Positions 37,479 to 49,392 of a DNA stretch of 64,000 nt are shown piece after piece (the stretch's first letter is position 1; the number at the start of each line of letters is the position of its first letter). The translations under genes and the position numbers were made by a program. Below the pieces are notes generated by a model. That model searched no databases. It saw only the letters and a list, made by a program, of their open reading frames with translations, and was not told the origin of the DNA. Origin of the DNA: Limosilactobacillus kribbianus (GTDB lineage Bacteria > Bacillota > Bacilli > Lactobacillales > Lactobacillaceae). The stretch covers positions 62,001-126,000 of the forward strand of contig NZ_JAOVYZ010000001.1 of NCBI RefSeq assembly GCF_026413145.1. Reading direction: 5' to 3'.

Positions 37479-37826
37479 ATGGCTGAAAACATCACATCTG
37501 CTAAGGCAACCGCCAAGATGGTGCGGGTTGCTCCCCGGAAGGTTCGTCTGGTTTTAGACGCAATCCGTGGTAAGAGCGTTGCCGAAGCATTCGCTATTCT
37601 GAAGTTCTCCACCCGTGGTGCCGCTTCAGATGTTCAAAAAGTATTAAATTCTGCTGTTGCAAACGCTGAAAACAACTTTGACTTAGACCGGGCTTCATTG
37701 GTTGTTAGCGAAGCTTATGCGAACGAAGGACCAACCTTAAAGCGGTTCCGTCCACGTGCAAAGGGTTCTGCTTCACCAATTAACAAGCGGACTAGTCACA
37801 TCACAGTGGTTGTTACAGAACGATAG
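37479..37826 (+). CDS. rplV: 50S ribosomal protein L22
   Basis: 115 aa. Its beta-hairpin ([20 protein letters not shown], near 90) lines the exit tunnel; no macrolide-type insertion or deletion is seen. Spaced 16 bases from rpsS with AAGGAGGGG. Confidence 0.98.
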   Translation: MAENITSAKATAKMVRVAPRKVRLVLDAIRGKSVAEAFAILKFSTRGAASDVQKVLNSAVANAENNFDLDRASLVVSEAYANEGPTLKRFRPRAKGSASPINKRTSHITVVVTER

Positions 37827-37838
37827 GAGGAATGAATA

Positions 37839-38504
37839 GTGGGTCAAAAGATCAATCCTAATGGTTTTCGTGTCGGAGTCATTCGCGATTGGACCGCAAA
37901 GTGGTACGCTGACCAAAACTTTGCCGACTACCTGAACGAAGACCTTCGGATCCGTAAGTACATTGAAAAGCGACTTGCTGAAGCCTCTGTATCAACCGTT
38001 GAAATTGAACGTGCCGCAAACCGCGTCAACGTTTCAATTCACACTGCCAAGCCAGGAATGGTAATTGGTAAGGGTGGTTCAGAAGTTGAAGCACTTCGGA
38101 AGGAATTAAACAAGTTAACTGGCAAGCGTGTCCATATCAACATTGTGGAAATCAAGAAGCCAGACTTGGATGCACACCTGGTTGGTGAAAGCATCGCTCG
38201 TCAACTGGAAGCACGGATTGCTTTCCGTCGGGCAATGCGTGGAGCTATGCAGCGGGCAATGCGTGCCGGTGCCAAGGGTATCAAGACCCAGGTTGCTGGT
38301 CGTCTGAACGGTGCCGACATGTCTCGGGTTGAATCATACTCAGACGGGACTGTTCCGCTTCACACTCTTCGTGCAGATATTGACTACTCTTGGGATGAAG
38401 CACACACCACTTACGGTGTCTTAGGTATTAAGACCTGGATCTACCGTGGTGAAGTTCTTCCTACCAAGAAGGAAGCTAACGATGATGAACAAGGAGGGAA
38501 GTAA
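37839..38504 (+). CDS. rpsC: 30S ribosomal protein S3
   Basis: 221 aa from GTG 37839 (AGGAGG nine bases upstream). KH domain with [13 protein letters not shown] near 70 binds 16S rRNA at the mRNA entry channel and helps unwind mRNA. C-terminal half ends in a polar tail [12 protein letters not shown]. Confidence 0.98.
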   Translation: MGQKINPNGFRVGVIRDWTAKWYADQNFADYLNEDLRIRKYIEKRLAEASVSTVEIERAANRVNVSIHTAKPGMVIGKGGSEVEALRKELNKLTGKRVHINIVEIKKPDLDAHLVGESIARQLEARIAFRRAMRGAMQRAMRAGAKGIKTQVAGRLNGADMSRVESYSDGTVPLHTLRADIDYSWDEAHTTYGVLGIKTWIYRGEVLPTKKEANDDEQGGK

Positions 38505-38507
38505 AAC

Positions 38508-38942
38508 ATGCTAGTACCAAAGCGAGTAAAGCACCGTAAGGTTCAACGTGGTCACATGCGTGGTGAAGCTAAGGGTGGCAAGACTGTTACCTTTGGTGAA
38601 TTTGGTTTGCAAGCCCTTGATTCTCATTGGATCAGTAACCGTCAAATCGAAGCTGCCCGTATTGCTATGACCCGTTACATGAAGCGTGGTGGGAAGGTTT
38701 GGATTAAGATCTTCCCTCAACTCTCCTACACCAGCAAAGGTGTCGGTGTCCGGATGGGTAATGGTAAAGGTGCTCCAGAAGGCTGGGTTGCTCCAGTTAA
38801 GCGCGGCAAGGTAATGTTTGAAGTAGGGGGCGTTTCTGAAGAAGTCGCTCGTGAAGCTTTACGTCTTGCCGGTCACAAGTTGCCAGTTCGCACTAAGATC
38901 GTACAACGTGAGGAAGTAGGTGGACAATCTAATGAAAAGTAA
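38508..38942 (+). CDS. rplP: 50S ribosomal protein L16
   Basis: 144 aa. Sits near the A-site tRNA elbow and is required for peptidyl transfer. [19 protein letters not shown] at the start; [20 protein letters not shown] near 80. Only three bases follow rpsC; its 3' end overlaps rpmC by 11 bases. Confidence 0.98.
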
Positions 38943-39138
38943 AGATTACGTACAAGAACTGAATGGATTAACCACTGACAAGCTACTTGACCGTGAGAAG
39001 GAATTGAAGGAACAATTGTTTAACTTACGTTTCCAATTAGCAACCGGCCAATTGGAAAATACTGCAAGTCTGAAGCAAGTACGTAAGGACATTGCACGGG
39101 TTAAGACAGTTCTTCGTCAACAAGAATTAAACAAATAA
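38932..39138 (+). CDS. rpmC: 50S ribosomal protein L29
   Basis: 68 aa. Small two-helix protein at the tunnel exit. ATG 38932 gives the usual [19 protein letters not shown] start with AGGTGG upstream; a GTG at 38920 is in frame but not typical. Start lies inside rplP, suggesting translational coupling. Confidence 0.96.
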
Positions 39139-39162
39139 GAATACGAAAAGGAGGATTAGCGC

Positions 39163-39429
39163 ATGAGTGAAGAACGTAATGCACGTAAGGTTTACCAAGG
39201 CCGCGTTGTTTCTGACAAGATGGACAAGACCATCACTGTCGTAGTTGACACTTACAAGAGTGCTCCTGTCTACGGCAAGCGTGTACGTTACTCAAAGAAG
39301 TACTACGCTCACGATGAAAACAACGAAGCTAAGACCGGCGACACTGTACAAATCATGGAAACTCGGCCTCTGTCAGCTAAGAAGCGTTTCCGTCTTGTAA
39401 AGATTGTCGAAAAGGCTGCTACCCTTTAA
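39163..39429 (+). CDS. rpsQ: 30S ribosomal protein S17
   Basis: 88 aa. Primary 16S-binding protein with OB fold: [19 protein letters not shown] at the start, [21 protein letters not shown] at the end. AAGGAGG upstream. A 64-base gap to rplN holds nothing else. Confidence 0.98.
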   Translation: MSEERNARKVYQGRVVSDKMDKTITVVVDTYKSAPVYGKRVRYSKKYYAHDENNEAKTGDTVQIMETRPLSAKKRFRLVKIVEKAATL

Positions 39430-39493
39430 TTAGCAGATAACTCTTAAATTCGTATTCTTAATTCTTATTTGTAAATGGAAGGAGGACCTAACC

Positions 39494-39862
39494 GTGATTC
39501 AACAGGAAAGTCGGTTGAAAGTCGCTGACAACTCCGGTGCGCGTGAAATCTTGGTTATCAAGATCTTGGGCGGTTCCCGAGTTAAGACTGGTAATATTGG
39601 TGACATTATTGTTGCTACTGTAAAGCAGGCAACACCAGGTGGCGTTGTTAAGAAGGGTGACGTTGTTAAGGCCGTTGTCGTACGGACTAAGCATGGTCTG
39701 CACCGTAAGGATGGTTCATACATCAAGTTTGACGAAAACGCCGCTGTTCTGATTAACAATGACAAGAGCCCTAAGGGTACCCGTATTTTTGGCCCAATCG
39801 CTCGTGAGCTCCGTGGTGACGACTTCATGAAGATCGTTTCACTTGCTCCAGAAGTTCTGTAA
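39494..39862 (+). CDS. rplN: 50S ribosomal protein L14
   Basis: 122 aa from GTG 39494 ([20 protein letters not shown]). Forms intersubunit bridges and is bound by the silencing factor RsfS. First gene of the spc part. GGAAGGAGGAC upstream. Confidence 0.98.
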   Translation: MIQQESRLKVADNSGAREILVIKILGGSRVKTGNIGDIIVATVKQATPGGVVKKGDVVKAVVVRTKHGLHRKDGSYIKFDENAAVLINNDKSPKGTRIFGPIARELRGDDFMKIVSLAPEVL

Positions 39863-39895
39863 AGATTACCAAAAATAAGGAGGTGCACAATCAAC

Positions 39896-40204
39896 ATGTT
39901 CATTAAGACAGGTGACAAAGTTCGCGTTATCGCCGGTAAGGACAAGGGTAAGGAAGGTAGCGTTAAGCAAATTTTCGCTGCTGACAACCGTGTCATTGTT
40001 GAAGGCATTAACAAGATTAAGAAACACCAGAAGCCAAACAACGCTAACCCAAACGGTGGGATTATCGACACGGAAGCCCCAATCAACGCTTCTAACGTTA
40101 TGCTGATTGATCCTTCAACTAACGAACCAACCCGCGTCGGTTACAAGTTCGTTGACGGCAAGAAGGTTCGCGTTGCCAAGAAGTCTGGCAAGACCCTCGA
40201 CTAA
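39896..40204 (+). CDS. rplX: 50S ribosomal protein L24
   Basis: 102 aa. Assembly initiator with a KOW fold ([18 protein letters not shown]). ATG 39896 follows AAGGAGGTGCAC. Confidence 0.98.
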   Translation: MFIKTGDKVRVIAGKDKGKEGSVKQIFAADNRVIVEGINKIKKHQKPNNANPNGGIIDTEAPINASNVMLIDPSTNEPTRVGYKFVDGKKVRVAKKSGKTLD

Positions 40205-40232
40205 TTTTGAAGGAAAGGAGGAAAAATAACTA

Positions 40233-40775
40233 ATGGAAAACCGTTTGAAAGCTAAATACGAAAGTGAAATTCGCCCAGCTTTAATTGAAAAGTTCAACTA
40301 CTCTTCAGTTATGCAAGCACCTAAGGTTGACAAGATCGTTCTGAACATGGGTGTTGGTGATGCTACTACCAATTCCAAGAACCTGGATGAAGCCGTTGAA
40401 GAACTTGGCCTGATCGCCGGTCAAAAGCCACTGATCACCAAGGCTAAGAAGTCCATCGCTGGCTTCCGTCTGCGTGAAGGAATGCCAATTGGTGCCAAGG
40501 TTACCCTGCGTGGTGAACGGATGTACGATTTCTTGGACAAGTTAATCAATGTTGCTCTGCCACGGGTTCGTGACTTCCATGGTGTTTCAAACAAGGCCTT
40601 TGATGGTCGTGGGAACTACACCCTCGGTATTCATGAACAATTAATTTTCCCAGAAATCGATTACGACAAGGTAAACCGTGTTCGTGGTCTGGACGTTGTC
40701 ATCGTTACAACTGCCCAAAGTGATGAAGAATCACACGAATTACTTGCCCAACTCGGCATGCCATTTGCTAAATAA
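40233..40775 (+). CDS. rplE: 50S ribosomal protein L5
   Basis: 180 aa. Binds 5S rRNA and contacts P-site t[22 protein letters not shown] at the start, [10 protein letters not shown], and LGMPFAK at the end. AAAGGAGG upstream. Confidence 0.98.
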   Translation: MENRLKAKYESEIRPALIEKFNYSSVMQAPKVDKIVLNMGVGDATTNSKNLDEAVEELGLIAGQKPLITKAKKSIAGFRLREGMPIGAKVTLRGERMYDFLDKLINVALPRVRDFHGVSNKAFDGRGNYTLGIHEQLIFPEIDYDKVNRVRGLDVVIVTTAQSDEESHELLAQLGMPFAK

Positions 40776-40790
40776 AGGAGGTTCCACAAA

Positions 40791-40976
40791 TTGGCTAAAA
40801 AATCAATGATTGCTAAGTGCAACCGTCCCGCTAAGTTCTCAAGTCGTGAATACACGCGTTGTGCACGTTGTGGACGTCCGCACTCAGTTTACCGTAAATT
40901 CCACCTATGCCGGATTTGCTTACGAGAACTTGCCCACAAGGGACAAATTCCTGGTTTGAAGAAGGCTAGCTGGTAA
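40791..40976 (+). CDS. rpsN: 30S ribosomal protein S14, zinc-binding type
   Basis: 61 aa short form from TTG 40791 (AAGGAGG upstream). Two CxxC pairs, CARC and CRIC, bind zinc (type Z). It sits in the 30S head. A long zinc-free paralogue often exists elsewhere in Firmicutes; none is in this window. Confidence 0.97.
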   Translation: MAKKSMIAKCNRPAKFSSREYTRCARCGRPHSVYRKFHLCRICLRELAHKGQIPGLKKASW

Positions 40977-41007
40977 ACAAATCACCGACAAAAGGAGGAA
41001 AACATCG

Positions 41008-41406
41008 ATGTCTATGAGTGATCCAATTGCAGATTTCTTAACGCGGATTCGTAACGCCAACATGGCTCACCACGAATCAGTTGAGGCGCCTGCATCAAAG
41101 ATGAAGAAGGACATCGCTGAAATCTTAAAGAACGAAGGTTTCATTCGCGATGTTGAATATGTTGACGATAACAAGCAAGGCATCATCCGTGTATTCTTGA
41201 AGTACGGAAAAGACGGCCAACGTGTTATTTCCGGCTTAAAGCGGATTTCTAAGCCTGGTTTACGCTCATACGTTAAGGCTGATGCTGTGCCGAAGGTTCT
41301 TAACGGTTTAGGAATTGCCATCATCTCCACTTCTGAGGGCGTTGTAACCGACAAGGTTGCTCGTGCGAAGAACGTTGGTGGCGAAGTTATCGCTTACGTT
41401 TGGTAA
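41008..41406 (+). CDS. rpsH: 30S ribosomal protein S8
   Basis: 132 aa. Binds 16S helix 21 and represses spc translation in E. coli. [19 protein letters not shown] at the start, [20 protein letters not shown] near the end. AAAGGAGG upstream. Confidence 0.98.
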   Translation: MSMSDPIADFLTRIRNANMAHHESVEAPASKMKKDIAEILKNEGFIRDVEYVDDNKQGIIRVFLKYGKDGQRVISGLKRISKPGLRSYVKADAVPKVLNGLGIAIISTSEGVVTDKVARAKNVGGEVIAYVW

Positions 41407-41434
41407 TATCAATTAAAAGTTAGGAGGTGTACGT

Positions 41435-41971
41435 ATGAGTCGTATTGGTTACAAGGAAATTGACCTGCCAAAGGGCGTTGAAATTTCCCAAGACGGTAAC
41501 GTTGTAACTGTTAAGGGTCCTAAGGGTACCTTATCCCGTGAAATCTCACCACTGATCAAGATGACTGTTGAAGACAACGTTGTTAAGTTTGATCGTGACG
41601 AAGATACCAACAAGGTTAAGATGCTGCACGGTACTACCCGGGCAAACGTTAACAACATGGTTGAAGGGGTTGTTAATGGTTACAAGAAGGTTCTGAAGCT
41701 GGTCGGTGTTGGTTACCGTGCTCAATTCAAGGGCACTAAGTTGATCCTGACTGTTGGTTACTCCAACCCAGTTGAAATGGACAAGCCTGAGGACATTGAC
41801 ATCAATGTGCCTGACAACACTACCATCGAACTGAGCTCCATCAACAAGGAACACCTTGGTGATTTTGCTGCCCAAGTTCGTGCTGTTCGCTCACCTGAAC
41901 CATACAAGGGTAAGGGTATTCGTTACGAGAACGAACACATCATCCGTAAGGAAGGTAAGACTGGTAAGTAA
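41435..41971 (+). CDS. rplF: 50S ribosomal protein L6
   Basis: 178 aa. Two repeated folds near the GTPase-associated centre. [17 protein letters not shown] at the start and [15 protein letters not shown] near the end. TTAGGAGGTG upstream. Confidence 0.98.
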   Translation: MSRIGYKEIDLPKGVEISQDGNVVTVKGPKGTLSREISPLIKMTVEDNVVKFDRDEDTNKVKMLHGTTRANVNNMVEGVVNGYKKVLKLVGVGYRAQFKGTKLILTVGYSNPVEMDKPEDIDINVPDNTTIELSSINKEHLGDFAAQVRAVRSPEPYKGKGIRYENEHIIRKEGKTGK

Positions 41972-42045
41972 TCTTTTCAAATTATTTAGTGGTTTTCTCA
42001 ATCAAATTAAACAACAATTAAAATATTCAATAAGAGGTGACTATT

Positions 42046-42402
42046 GTGATTTCTAAACCAGATAAGAACAAGATCCGTCAACGCCGTCACATGCGCGTTC
42101 GCGGTAAGATTTCTGGTACTGCGGAGCGCCCACGCTTAAGTGTTTACCGTTCAAACAAAAACATTTACGCTCAATTAATTGATGACGTAAAGGGTGTGAC
42201 GCTCGCTAGTGCCTCCACAATGGACAGTGAAGTTAGTGGCAAGACGAAGACTGAGCAAGCTGGTGGTGTTGGTGCATTGATCGCCAAGCGCGCTGCTGCT
42301 AAGAACATCGAAAATGTTGTCTTTGACCGTGGTGGCTACCTTTACCATGGTCGTGTTGAAGCCTTAGCTGACGCTGCTCGTGAAAACGGACTTAAATTCT
42401 AA
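42046..42402 (+). CDS. rplR: 50S ribosomal protein L18
   Basis: 118 aa. 5S rRNA-binding protein. GTG 42046 follows AAGAGGTG; the GTG at 42037 lies inside that site and is rejected. [18 protein letters not shown] at the start, [20 protein letters not shown] at the end. Confidence 0.96.
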   Translation: MISKPDKNKIRQRRHMRVRGKISGTAERPRLSVYRSNKNIYAQLIDDVKGVTLASASTMDSEVSGKTKTEQAGGVGALIAKRAAAKNIENVVFDRGGYLYHGRVEALADAARENGLKF

Positions 42403-42424
42403 GAAGAAGGAGGAATAACCTGCA

Positions 42425-42934
42425 ATGACATCATCAGAATTCATTGATCCAGCAAAGTTGGACTTAGACGATCAAGTTGTTGCCATCAACCGGATTACCA
42501 AGGTTGTTAAGGGTGGTCGTCGGATGCGTTTTGCTGCCTTAGTTATCGTTGGTGATCGTAAGGGTCACGTTGGTTTCGGTACTGGTAAGGCGCAAGAAGT
42601 TCCGGAAGCCATTCGGAAGGCCCAAGCTGCTGCTGAAAAGAACCTGATTGAAGTGCCAATCGTTGGTACGACGATTCCACACGAAGCAATTGGTGTTTAC
42701 GGCGGTGGCCGCATTATGCTGAAGCCAGCCGTTGAAGGTTCCGGGGTTACTGCCGGTGGTGCGGTACGTAACGTCATGGACCTGGCCGGGATCGCCGATG
42801 TTACTTCCAAGCGTCTTGGTTCAAATACTCCTATTAACGTTGTTCGTGCAACGTTCGAAGGTTTGAAGCAATTGAAGAGTGCTGAAGAAGTTGCTCAACT
42901 TCGCGGCGTTTCAGTTGACCACTTAGCAAAATAA
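42425..42934 (+). CDS. rpsE: 30S ribosomal protein S5
   Basis: 169 aa. Part of the mRNA entry site and of decoding accuracy. RVTKVVKGG-like [20 protein letters not shown] near 25 and [13 protein letters not shown] near 140. No change seen in the spectinomycin loop region. AAGGAGG upstream. Confidence 0.98.
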   Translation: MTSSEFIDPAKLDLDDQVVAINRITKVVKGGRRMRFAALVIVGDRKGHVGFGTGKAQEVPEAIRKAQAAAEKNLIEVPIVGTTIPHEAIGVYGGGRIMLKPAVEGSGVTAGGAVRNVMDLAGIADVTSKRLGSNTPINVVRATFEGLKQLKSAEEVAQLRGVSVDHLAK

Positions 42935-42949
42935 GGAGGGGCACTTAAT

Positions 42950-43132
42950 ATGGCTAAAGTTAAAGTTACCTTAATCCACAGTGTTGCCCACCGCGAACCA
43001 ACTCAGCGGAAGACTGTTAAGGCTTTAGGCCTTGGCAAGATTGGCAGTTCTAACATTCTGCCAGACAACGCCGCAACACGTGGTCAAATTTTCAAGGTTG
43101 CACACTTAGTTTCCATTGAAGAAGTTAAGTAA
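42950..43132 (+). CDS. rpmD: 50S ribosomal protein L30
   Basis: 60 aa, the usual size. [20 protein letters not shown] at the start, [15 protein letters not shown] in the middle. AAGGAGGGGC upstream, 15 bases after rpsE. Confidence 0.97.
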   Translation: MAKVKVTLIHSVAHREPTQRKTVKALGLGKIGSSNILPDNAATRGQIFKVAHLVSIEEVK

Positions 43133-43164
43133 TCACAATTAAATAACAAGGAGGTGCCTACTAA

Positions 43165-43599
43165 ATGAAGTTAAATGAATTGAAGCCTGCAGCAGGTTCT
43201 CGTTCAAAGCGTCTTCGCAAGGGTCGTGGCCTTTCTTCAGGTCATGGTTTCACTTCTGGACGTGGTACGAAGGGTCAAAAGGCTCACGGTAAGACTCGTC
43301 TGGGCTTTGAAGGTGGCCAGATGCCACTCTACCGGCAGATTCCAAAGCGTGGTTTCACCAACATCAACCGCAAGGAATACGCCATTGTTAACTTAACCGC
43401 TCTGAACAAGTTCGATGACGGTACTGAAGTTACTCCACAAGTACTTGTTGAAAGTGGTCTGGTTAAGAACCTGAAGAGTGGTATCAAGGTTCTTGGTAGC
43501 GGCAAGCTCGAAAAGAAGTTAACTGTTAAGGCTAACAAGTTTTCTGCTTCTGCAGTTTCTGCAATTGAAGCTGCCGGCGGTAAAACTGAGGTGATGTAA
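43165..43599 (+). CDS. rplO: 50S ribosomal protein L15
   Basis: 144 aa. Late assembly protein. [20 protein letters not shown] at the start and a glycine-rich [15 protein letters not shown] loop. One base separates its stop from secY. Confidence 0.98.
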   Translation: MKLNELKPAAGSRSKRLRKGRGLSSGHGFTSGRGTKGQKAHGKTRLGFEGGQMPLYRQIPKRGFTNINRKEYAIVNLTALNKFDDGTEVTPQVLVESGLVKNLKSGIKVLGSGKLEKKLTVKANKFSASAVSAIEAAGGKTEVM

Positions 43600-43600
43600 T

Positions 43601-45573
<1,973 letters not shown>

Positions 45574-45585
45574 TGAGGTTATGCC

Positions 45586-45614
45586 TTGCGAAGTGCGGTT
45601 AGTTATGCTAAACT
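45586..45614 (+). promoter_or_regulatory. Internal promoter before infA
   Basis: TTGCGA (45586-45591), 17 bases, TGC-TAAACT (extended -10, hexamer 45609-45614). It gives the infA-rplQ genes a separate transcript. Confidence 0.65.
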
Positions 45615-45637
45615 AGGCAAGGTTTATCTAGCTGACA

Positions 45638-45667
45638 GTGGAAAGTAGTACGCTTTCCACCGTTTTT
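45638..45667 (+). terminator. Terminator-like hairpin in the infA leader
   Basis: GTGGAAAG (45638-45645) and CTTTCCAC (45653-45660) pair perfectly and are followed by CGTTTTT. It lies between the internal promoter and infA, so it may attenuate. Confidence 0.65.
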
Positions 45668-45703
45668 ACGTAATTTCTTGATTAGGCAAGGAGGAACCAA
45701 TCC

Positions 45704-45922
45704 GTGGCAAAAGCCGATGTGATCGAAGTAGAGGGTAAAGTTACCGAAACTTTGCCTAATGCGATGTTTAAAGTTGAACTGGAAAACGGCGCGGAAATCC
45801 TGGCCCACGTTTCCGGTAAGATTCGGATGCACTACATCAAAATCTTACCTGGTGACCGGGTAAAGGTTGAAATGTCCCCGTACGACCTGACAAAGGGTCG
45901 GATTACGTTCCGGTTCAAGTAA
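45704..45922 (+). CDS. infA: Translation initiation factor IF-1
   Basis: 72 aa OB-fold protein from GTG 45704 (AAGGAGGAAC upstream). It occupies the A site in initiation. [20 protein letters not shown] at the start and [12 protein letters not shown] at the end are standard. Confidence 0.98.
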   Translation: MAKADVIEVEGKVTETLPNAMFKVELENGAEILAHVSGKIRMHYIKILPGDRVKVEMSPYDLTKGRITFRFK

Positions 45923-45961
45923 GTAGTAATTGTTACAGGAACTCTCTAGGAGGATTTAAGA

Positions 45962-46081
45962 ATGAAAGTAAGACCATCAGTCAAGCGGATGTGCGAGCAC
46001 TGCAAGATCGTTAAGCGTCATGGACGTGTTATGGTTATTTGCTCTGCAAACCCAAAGCACAAGCAGCGTCAAGGTAAGTAA
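45962..46081 (+). CDS. rpmJ: 50S ribosomal protein L36, zinc-binding type
   Basis: 39 aa: [20 protein letters not shown] then [18 protein letters not shown]. Cys11, Cys14, Cys27 and His33 form the zinc site. CTAGGAGG lies eight bases before the ATG. It is short and easily missed by gene callers. Confidence 0.97.
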   Translation: MKVRPSVKRMCEHCKIVKRHGRVMVICSANPKHKQRQGK

Positions 46082-46111
46082 TTACATTAAATAAGAACGG
46101 AGGTGCAATAA

Positions 46112-46492
46112 ATGGCTCGTATTGCAGGTGTCGATTTACCTCGTGACAAGCGAATCGTAATCGGCTTAACATATATTTATGGTATTGGTGACTCACGTGC
46201 AAAGAAGATTCTTGAAAACGCCGGTGTTTCAGAAGACATCCGGGTTCGTGATCTGACTCCAGATCAAGAAGAAAAGATTCGTGCACAAGTCGACCAAATC
46301 GAAGTTGAAGGTGACTTACGTCGGGAAGTTTCCATGAACATCAAGCGGCTCCAAGAAATTGGTTCATACCGTGGTATGCGTCACCGTCGTGGTCTCCCAG
46401 TTCGTGGTCAACACACTAAGAACAACGCCCGGACTCGGAAGGGGAAGGCCGTTGCAATTGCTGGTAAGAAGATCAGCAACTCACCAAAATAA
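46112..46492 (+). CDS. rpsM: 30S ribosomal protein S13
   Basis: 126 aa. Head protein contacting the P-site tRNA and bridging to the large subunit. [18 protein letters not shown] at the start, [20 protein letters not shown] near the end. CGGAGGTG upstream. Confidence 0.98.
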   Translation: MARIAGVDLPRDKRIVIGLTYIYGIGDSRAKKILENAGVSEDIRVRDLTPDQEEKIRAQVDQIEVEGDLRREVSMNIKRLQEIGSYRGMRHRRGLPVRGQHTKNNARTRKGKAVAIAGKKISNSPK

Positions 46493-46519
46493 TATATAGC
46501 GAAGGAGGTTAGTTAGTTT

Positions 46520-46906
46520 ATGGCTAAAAAGGGTACGCGTAAGCGTCGTGCAAAAAAGAACGTTGAAACCGGTGTTGCTCACATTCACTCAACGTTCAAC
46601 AACACTTTGATCATGATTACTGATGTTCAAGGTAACGCTGTTGCTTGGTCATCAGCCGGTGTTTTAGGCTTCAAGGGTTCACGTAAGTCCACCCCATTTG
46701 CTGCCCAAATGGCATCTGAAGCTGCTGCTAAGCAGGCTATGGAACACGGTATGAAGACCGTTGAAGTTGAAGTTAAGGGTCCAGGTTCCGGTCGTGAATC
46801 TGCTATCCGTGCTCTTCAAGCAACTGGTTTGGAAGTTACTGCCATCCGTGACGTAACTCCAGTTCCACATAATGGTTCTCGTCCTCCAAAGCGTCGTCGT
46901 GTTTAA
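46520..46906 (+). CDS. rpsK: 30S ribosomal protein S11
   Basis: 128 aa. Platform protein near the mRNA exit. [17 protein letters not shown] near 22, [15 protein letters not shown] at the end. GAAGGAGG upstream. Confidence 0.98.
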   Translation: MAKKGTRKRRAKKNVETGVAHIHSTFNNTLIMITDVQGNAVAWSSAGVLGFKGSRKSTPFAAQMASEAAAKQAMEHGMKTVEVEVKGPGSGRESAIRALQATGLEVTAIRDVTPVPHNGSRPPKRRRV

Positions 46907-46988
46907 TTGACATTGGTGGATGTATTTTCCATCAGTTGCCTTTTCGTCTCAAATGCGAACCACGTTTTGAAAGGGGTACGGGGATAGA

Positions 46989-47933
46989 ATGATCGAATTT
47001 GAAAAGCCAAACATTCACAAAGTTGAAGAGACTGATAACTACGGCAAGTTTGTTGTAGAACCACTTGAACGCGGTTATGGAACCACTCTTGGTAATTCAT
47101 TACGACGCGTACTGCTGGCTTCACTTCCGGGTGCAGCAATTACCAGCATGCAAATCGACGGGGTTTTACATGAATTCAGTACCGTTGAAGGGGTCACTGA
47201 AGATGTAACCCAAATTATCTTAAATCTTAAGAAGGTTTCCCTGAAGATCAACTCTGAGGACGCTAAGGACCTGGAGCTGGACGTGAAGGGACCTGCAGAA
47301 GCGACCGCCGGTGATATCCAGGGTGATGGTGATGTAACGATCCTGAATCCTGACCTGCACATTGCAACTGTTGCCGATGGTGCGGAATTACACATCAAGC
47401 TGACAGCTGACAAAGGTCGCGGTTACCTTTCTGCTACCGATAATAAGGCCCGGATGGATGATCTGGCCATTGGTGTTTTGCCAATTGACTCCATCTATAC
47501 CCCAATTGAACGTGTAAACTACACTGTCGAAAATGCACGGGTTGGTCAACGTAACGATTACGACAAGTTAACTTTGGATGTTTGGACTGACGGTTCATTA
47601 ACACCAACCGAGGCGGTAAGTCTGGGTGCTAAGATCCTGACCGAACACCTGGCCATGTTTGTCGACCTGACTGAGGAAGCACAAAATGCCCAAGTGATGG
47701 TTGAAAAGGAAGAAACCCACAAGGAAAAGATGTTGGAAATGACGATTGAAGAACTGGACCTCTCCGTTCGTTCTTACAACTGTCTAAAGCGTGCTGGCAT
47801 CAATACCGTCAAGGAACTGACTGATCGGACTGTTTCGGACATGATGAAGGTTCGGAACCTTGGTCAGAAGTCATTAGAAGAAATTAAGCTTAAATTAAGC
47901 GATCTTGGCCTCTCATTCCGCCAAGATGACTAA
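46989..47933 (+). CDS. rpoA: DNA-directed RNA polymerase subunit alpha
   Basis: 314 aa. N-terminal domain dimerises and carries beta and beta' ([20 protein letters not shown] near 35). The C-terminal domain (about 245-314) holds helix-hairpin-helix repeats and [19 protein letters not shown], which touches UP elements and regulators. Start after AAGGGGTACGGGG. The 82-base gap after rpsK is longer than its neighbours. Confidence 0.98.
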   Translation: MIEFEKPNIHKVEETDNYGKFVVEPLERGYGTTLGNSLRRVLLASLPGAAITSMQIDGVLHEFSTVEGVTEDVTQIILNLKKVSLKINSEDAKDLELDVKGPAEATAGDIQGDGDVTILNPDLHIATVADGAELHIKLTADKGRGYLSATDNKARMDDLAIGVLPIDSIYTPIERVNYTVENARVGQRNDYDKLTLDVWTDGSLTPTEAVSLGAKILTEHLAMFVDLTEEAQNAQVMVEKEETHKEKMLEMTIEELDLSVRSYNCLKRAGINTVKELTDRTVSDMMKVRNLGQKSLEEIKLKLSDLGLSFRQDD

Positions 47934-47965
47934 CAAACACCAATTGCAAAGGAGGGAACCACTTC

Positions 47966-48349
47966 ATGAGTTACCGTAAATTAGGACGTACTAGTTCACA
48001 ACGTAAAGCTTTATTACGTGATTTAACTACTGATTTAATTGTTAATGGTCAAATTACCACTACTGAATCCCGGGCAAAGGAAGTTCGCAAGACTGCCGAC
48101 AAGATGATTACGCTTGCCAAGCATGGCGACCTTGCTTCTCGTCGGAAGGCTGCTGCCTTTCTGCGGAACGTCGTTGCTGACGTTAAGGAAGATGGCGACA
48201 ACATTCGGATTCAATCTGCTCTTCAACACCTGTTTGAAGACCTGGCACCAAAGTTTGCTGACCGCAACGGTGGTTACACGCGGATTTTGAAGACGATGCC
48301 TCGTCGTGGTGACGGTGCACCAATGGTTATTTTGGAATTCGTTGACTAA
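47966..48349 (+). CDS. rplQ: 50S ribosomal protein L17
   Basis: 127 aa. Near the tunnel exit. [19 protein letters not shown] at the start, [17 protein letters not shown] at the end. AAGGAGGGAACC upstream. Last gene of the ribosomal cluster. Confidence 0.98.
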   Translation: MSYRKLGRTSSQRKALLRDLTTDLIVNGQITTTESRAKEVRKTADKMITLAKHGDLASRRKAAAFLRNVVADVKEDGDNIRIQSALQHLFEDLAPKFADRNGGYTRILKTMPRRGDGAPMVILEFVD

Positions 48350-48385
48350 TTATTTAGCCGAGCGAAAACTAAATACGTAATAAAG

Positions 48386-48487
48386 AATCACTATCATCGA
48401 TGGTATAGAGCGTTACGATGGTGGGAGCAATCCCTAGTCTAGCTCGAATGCGGAAACCCCGCGCGCCCCGGTGGTAAGTGATTTTTT
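48386..48487 (+). ncRNA. Structured RNA after rplQ (position of the L17 downstream element), ends as terminator
   Basis: AATCACT-ATCATC (48386-48398) pairs with GGTGGT-A-AGTGATT (48470-48483) to close a branched structure, followed by T's. Inside, GAGC...GCTC encloses GGGA-GCAA-TCCC with a GNRA tetraloop, and GCGG-AAACC-CCGC forms a second arm. A motif called L17DE is known downstream of rplQ in Bacilli; the match is by position and shape. Confidence 0.6.
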
Positions 48488-48567
48488 AGTTTAAAGCTAT
48501 TTTTGCTGTTTAGCGACAGATTCTTTGCTAAAATATAAATATTAGACACAAGGGGGCCATCAAACTC

Positions 48568-49392
48568 GTGAATGCGGTGACGTTAACAGATCTTCAATAT
48601 CAATATCCAGATACCAAGAAGCCAGTGCTGGACGGGATCAACCTGAATTTTCCGGCTGGTAAATGGACAGCGCTAATCGGTCGCAACGGGAGCGGGAAGA
48701 GCACCATGGCGCGGTTGATTGATGGCCTCTTGATTGCTCGGCGTGGGCAGATTACTGTGAACGGCATCCCCGTGACCGAAGACAACCTAACCAAGATTCA
48801 CCAGCACGTGGGGATCGTTTTCCAAAACCCTGACAATCAGTTTGTCGGGGCGACCGTCGCCGATGACGTGGCCTTTGGGCTGGAAAATCGCCAGGTTCCT
48901 CGGGAAGAGATGCCTTCTCGAATCCAAAGGGCCCTGGAAGCGGTCGACATGGCTGGCCTGTCGGAGAGTGAACCGACGATGCTCTCCGGCGGGCAAAAGC
49001 AGCGGGTGGCTATTGCCGGCATCCTGGCCCTGCGTCCTCAGGTGATCATTTTGGACGAGGCTACCAGTATGCTAGATCCGGCTGGTCGGGAACTGGTCTT
49101 GGCGTTGCTAGAGCGGCTTCGGGACCAGCAGCAGTTTACGATTATTTCAATTACCCACGATCCGGCCGAAATGGCCATGGCCGATCGAGTAGTGGTGTTG
49201 GATCAGGGGAAGATTGTCTGCCAAGGAACCACGGCGGAAGTATTACGCGACGTGGCCCTGCTAGAAAAAATCGGTGTTGGTATTCCGGCTGGCCAGCAGC
49301 TGCGTCAAGAATTGGCCGACCGGGGTATCGCGGTGCCCGACCGGTACTTTACGGTGGAGGAGATGGTGAAATGGCTCAGTCAGCAATTGTAA
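48568..49392 (+). CDS. ecfA1: ECF transporter ATPase, EcfA1
   Basis: 274 aa from GTG 48568. ABC ATPase of the shared energy-coupling module for vitamin uptake. Walker A GRNGSGKST (near 37), Q-loop FQNPDNQFVG, signature LSGGQKQR, Walker B VIILDEATSM. A TAAAAT with upstream TGC at 48526-48534 may be its promoter. Overlaps ecfA2 by 22 bases. Confidence 0.95.
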   Translation: MNAVTLTDLQYQYPDTKKPVLDGINLNFPAGKWTALIGRNGSGKSTMARLIDGLLIARRGQITVNGIPVTEDNLTKIHQHVGIVFQNPDNQFVGATVADDVAFGLENRQVPREEMPSRIQRALEAVDMAGLSESEPTMLSGGQKQRVAIAGILALRPQVIILDEATSMLDPAGRELVLALLERLRDQQQFTIISITHDPAEMAMADRVVVLDQGKIVCQGTTAEVLRDVALLEKIGVGIPAGQQLRQELADRGIAVPDRYFTVEEMVKWLSQQL

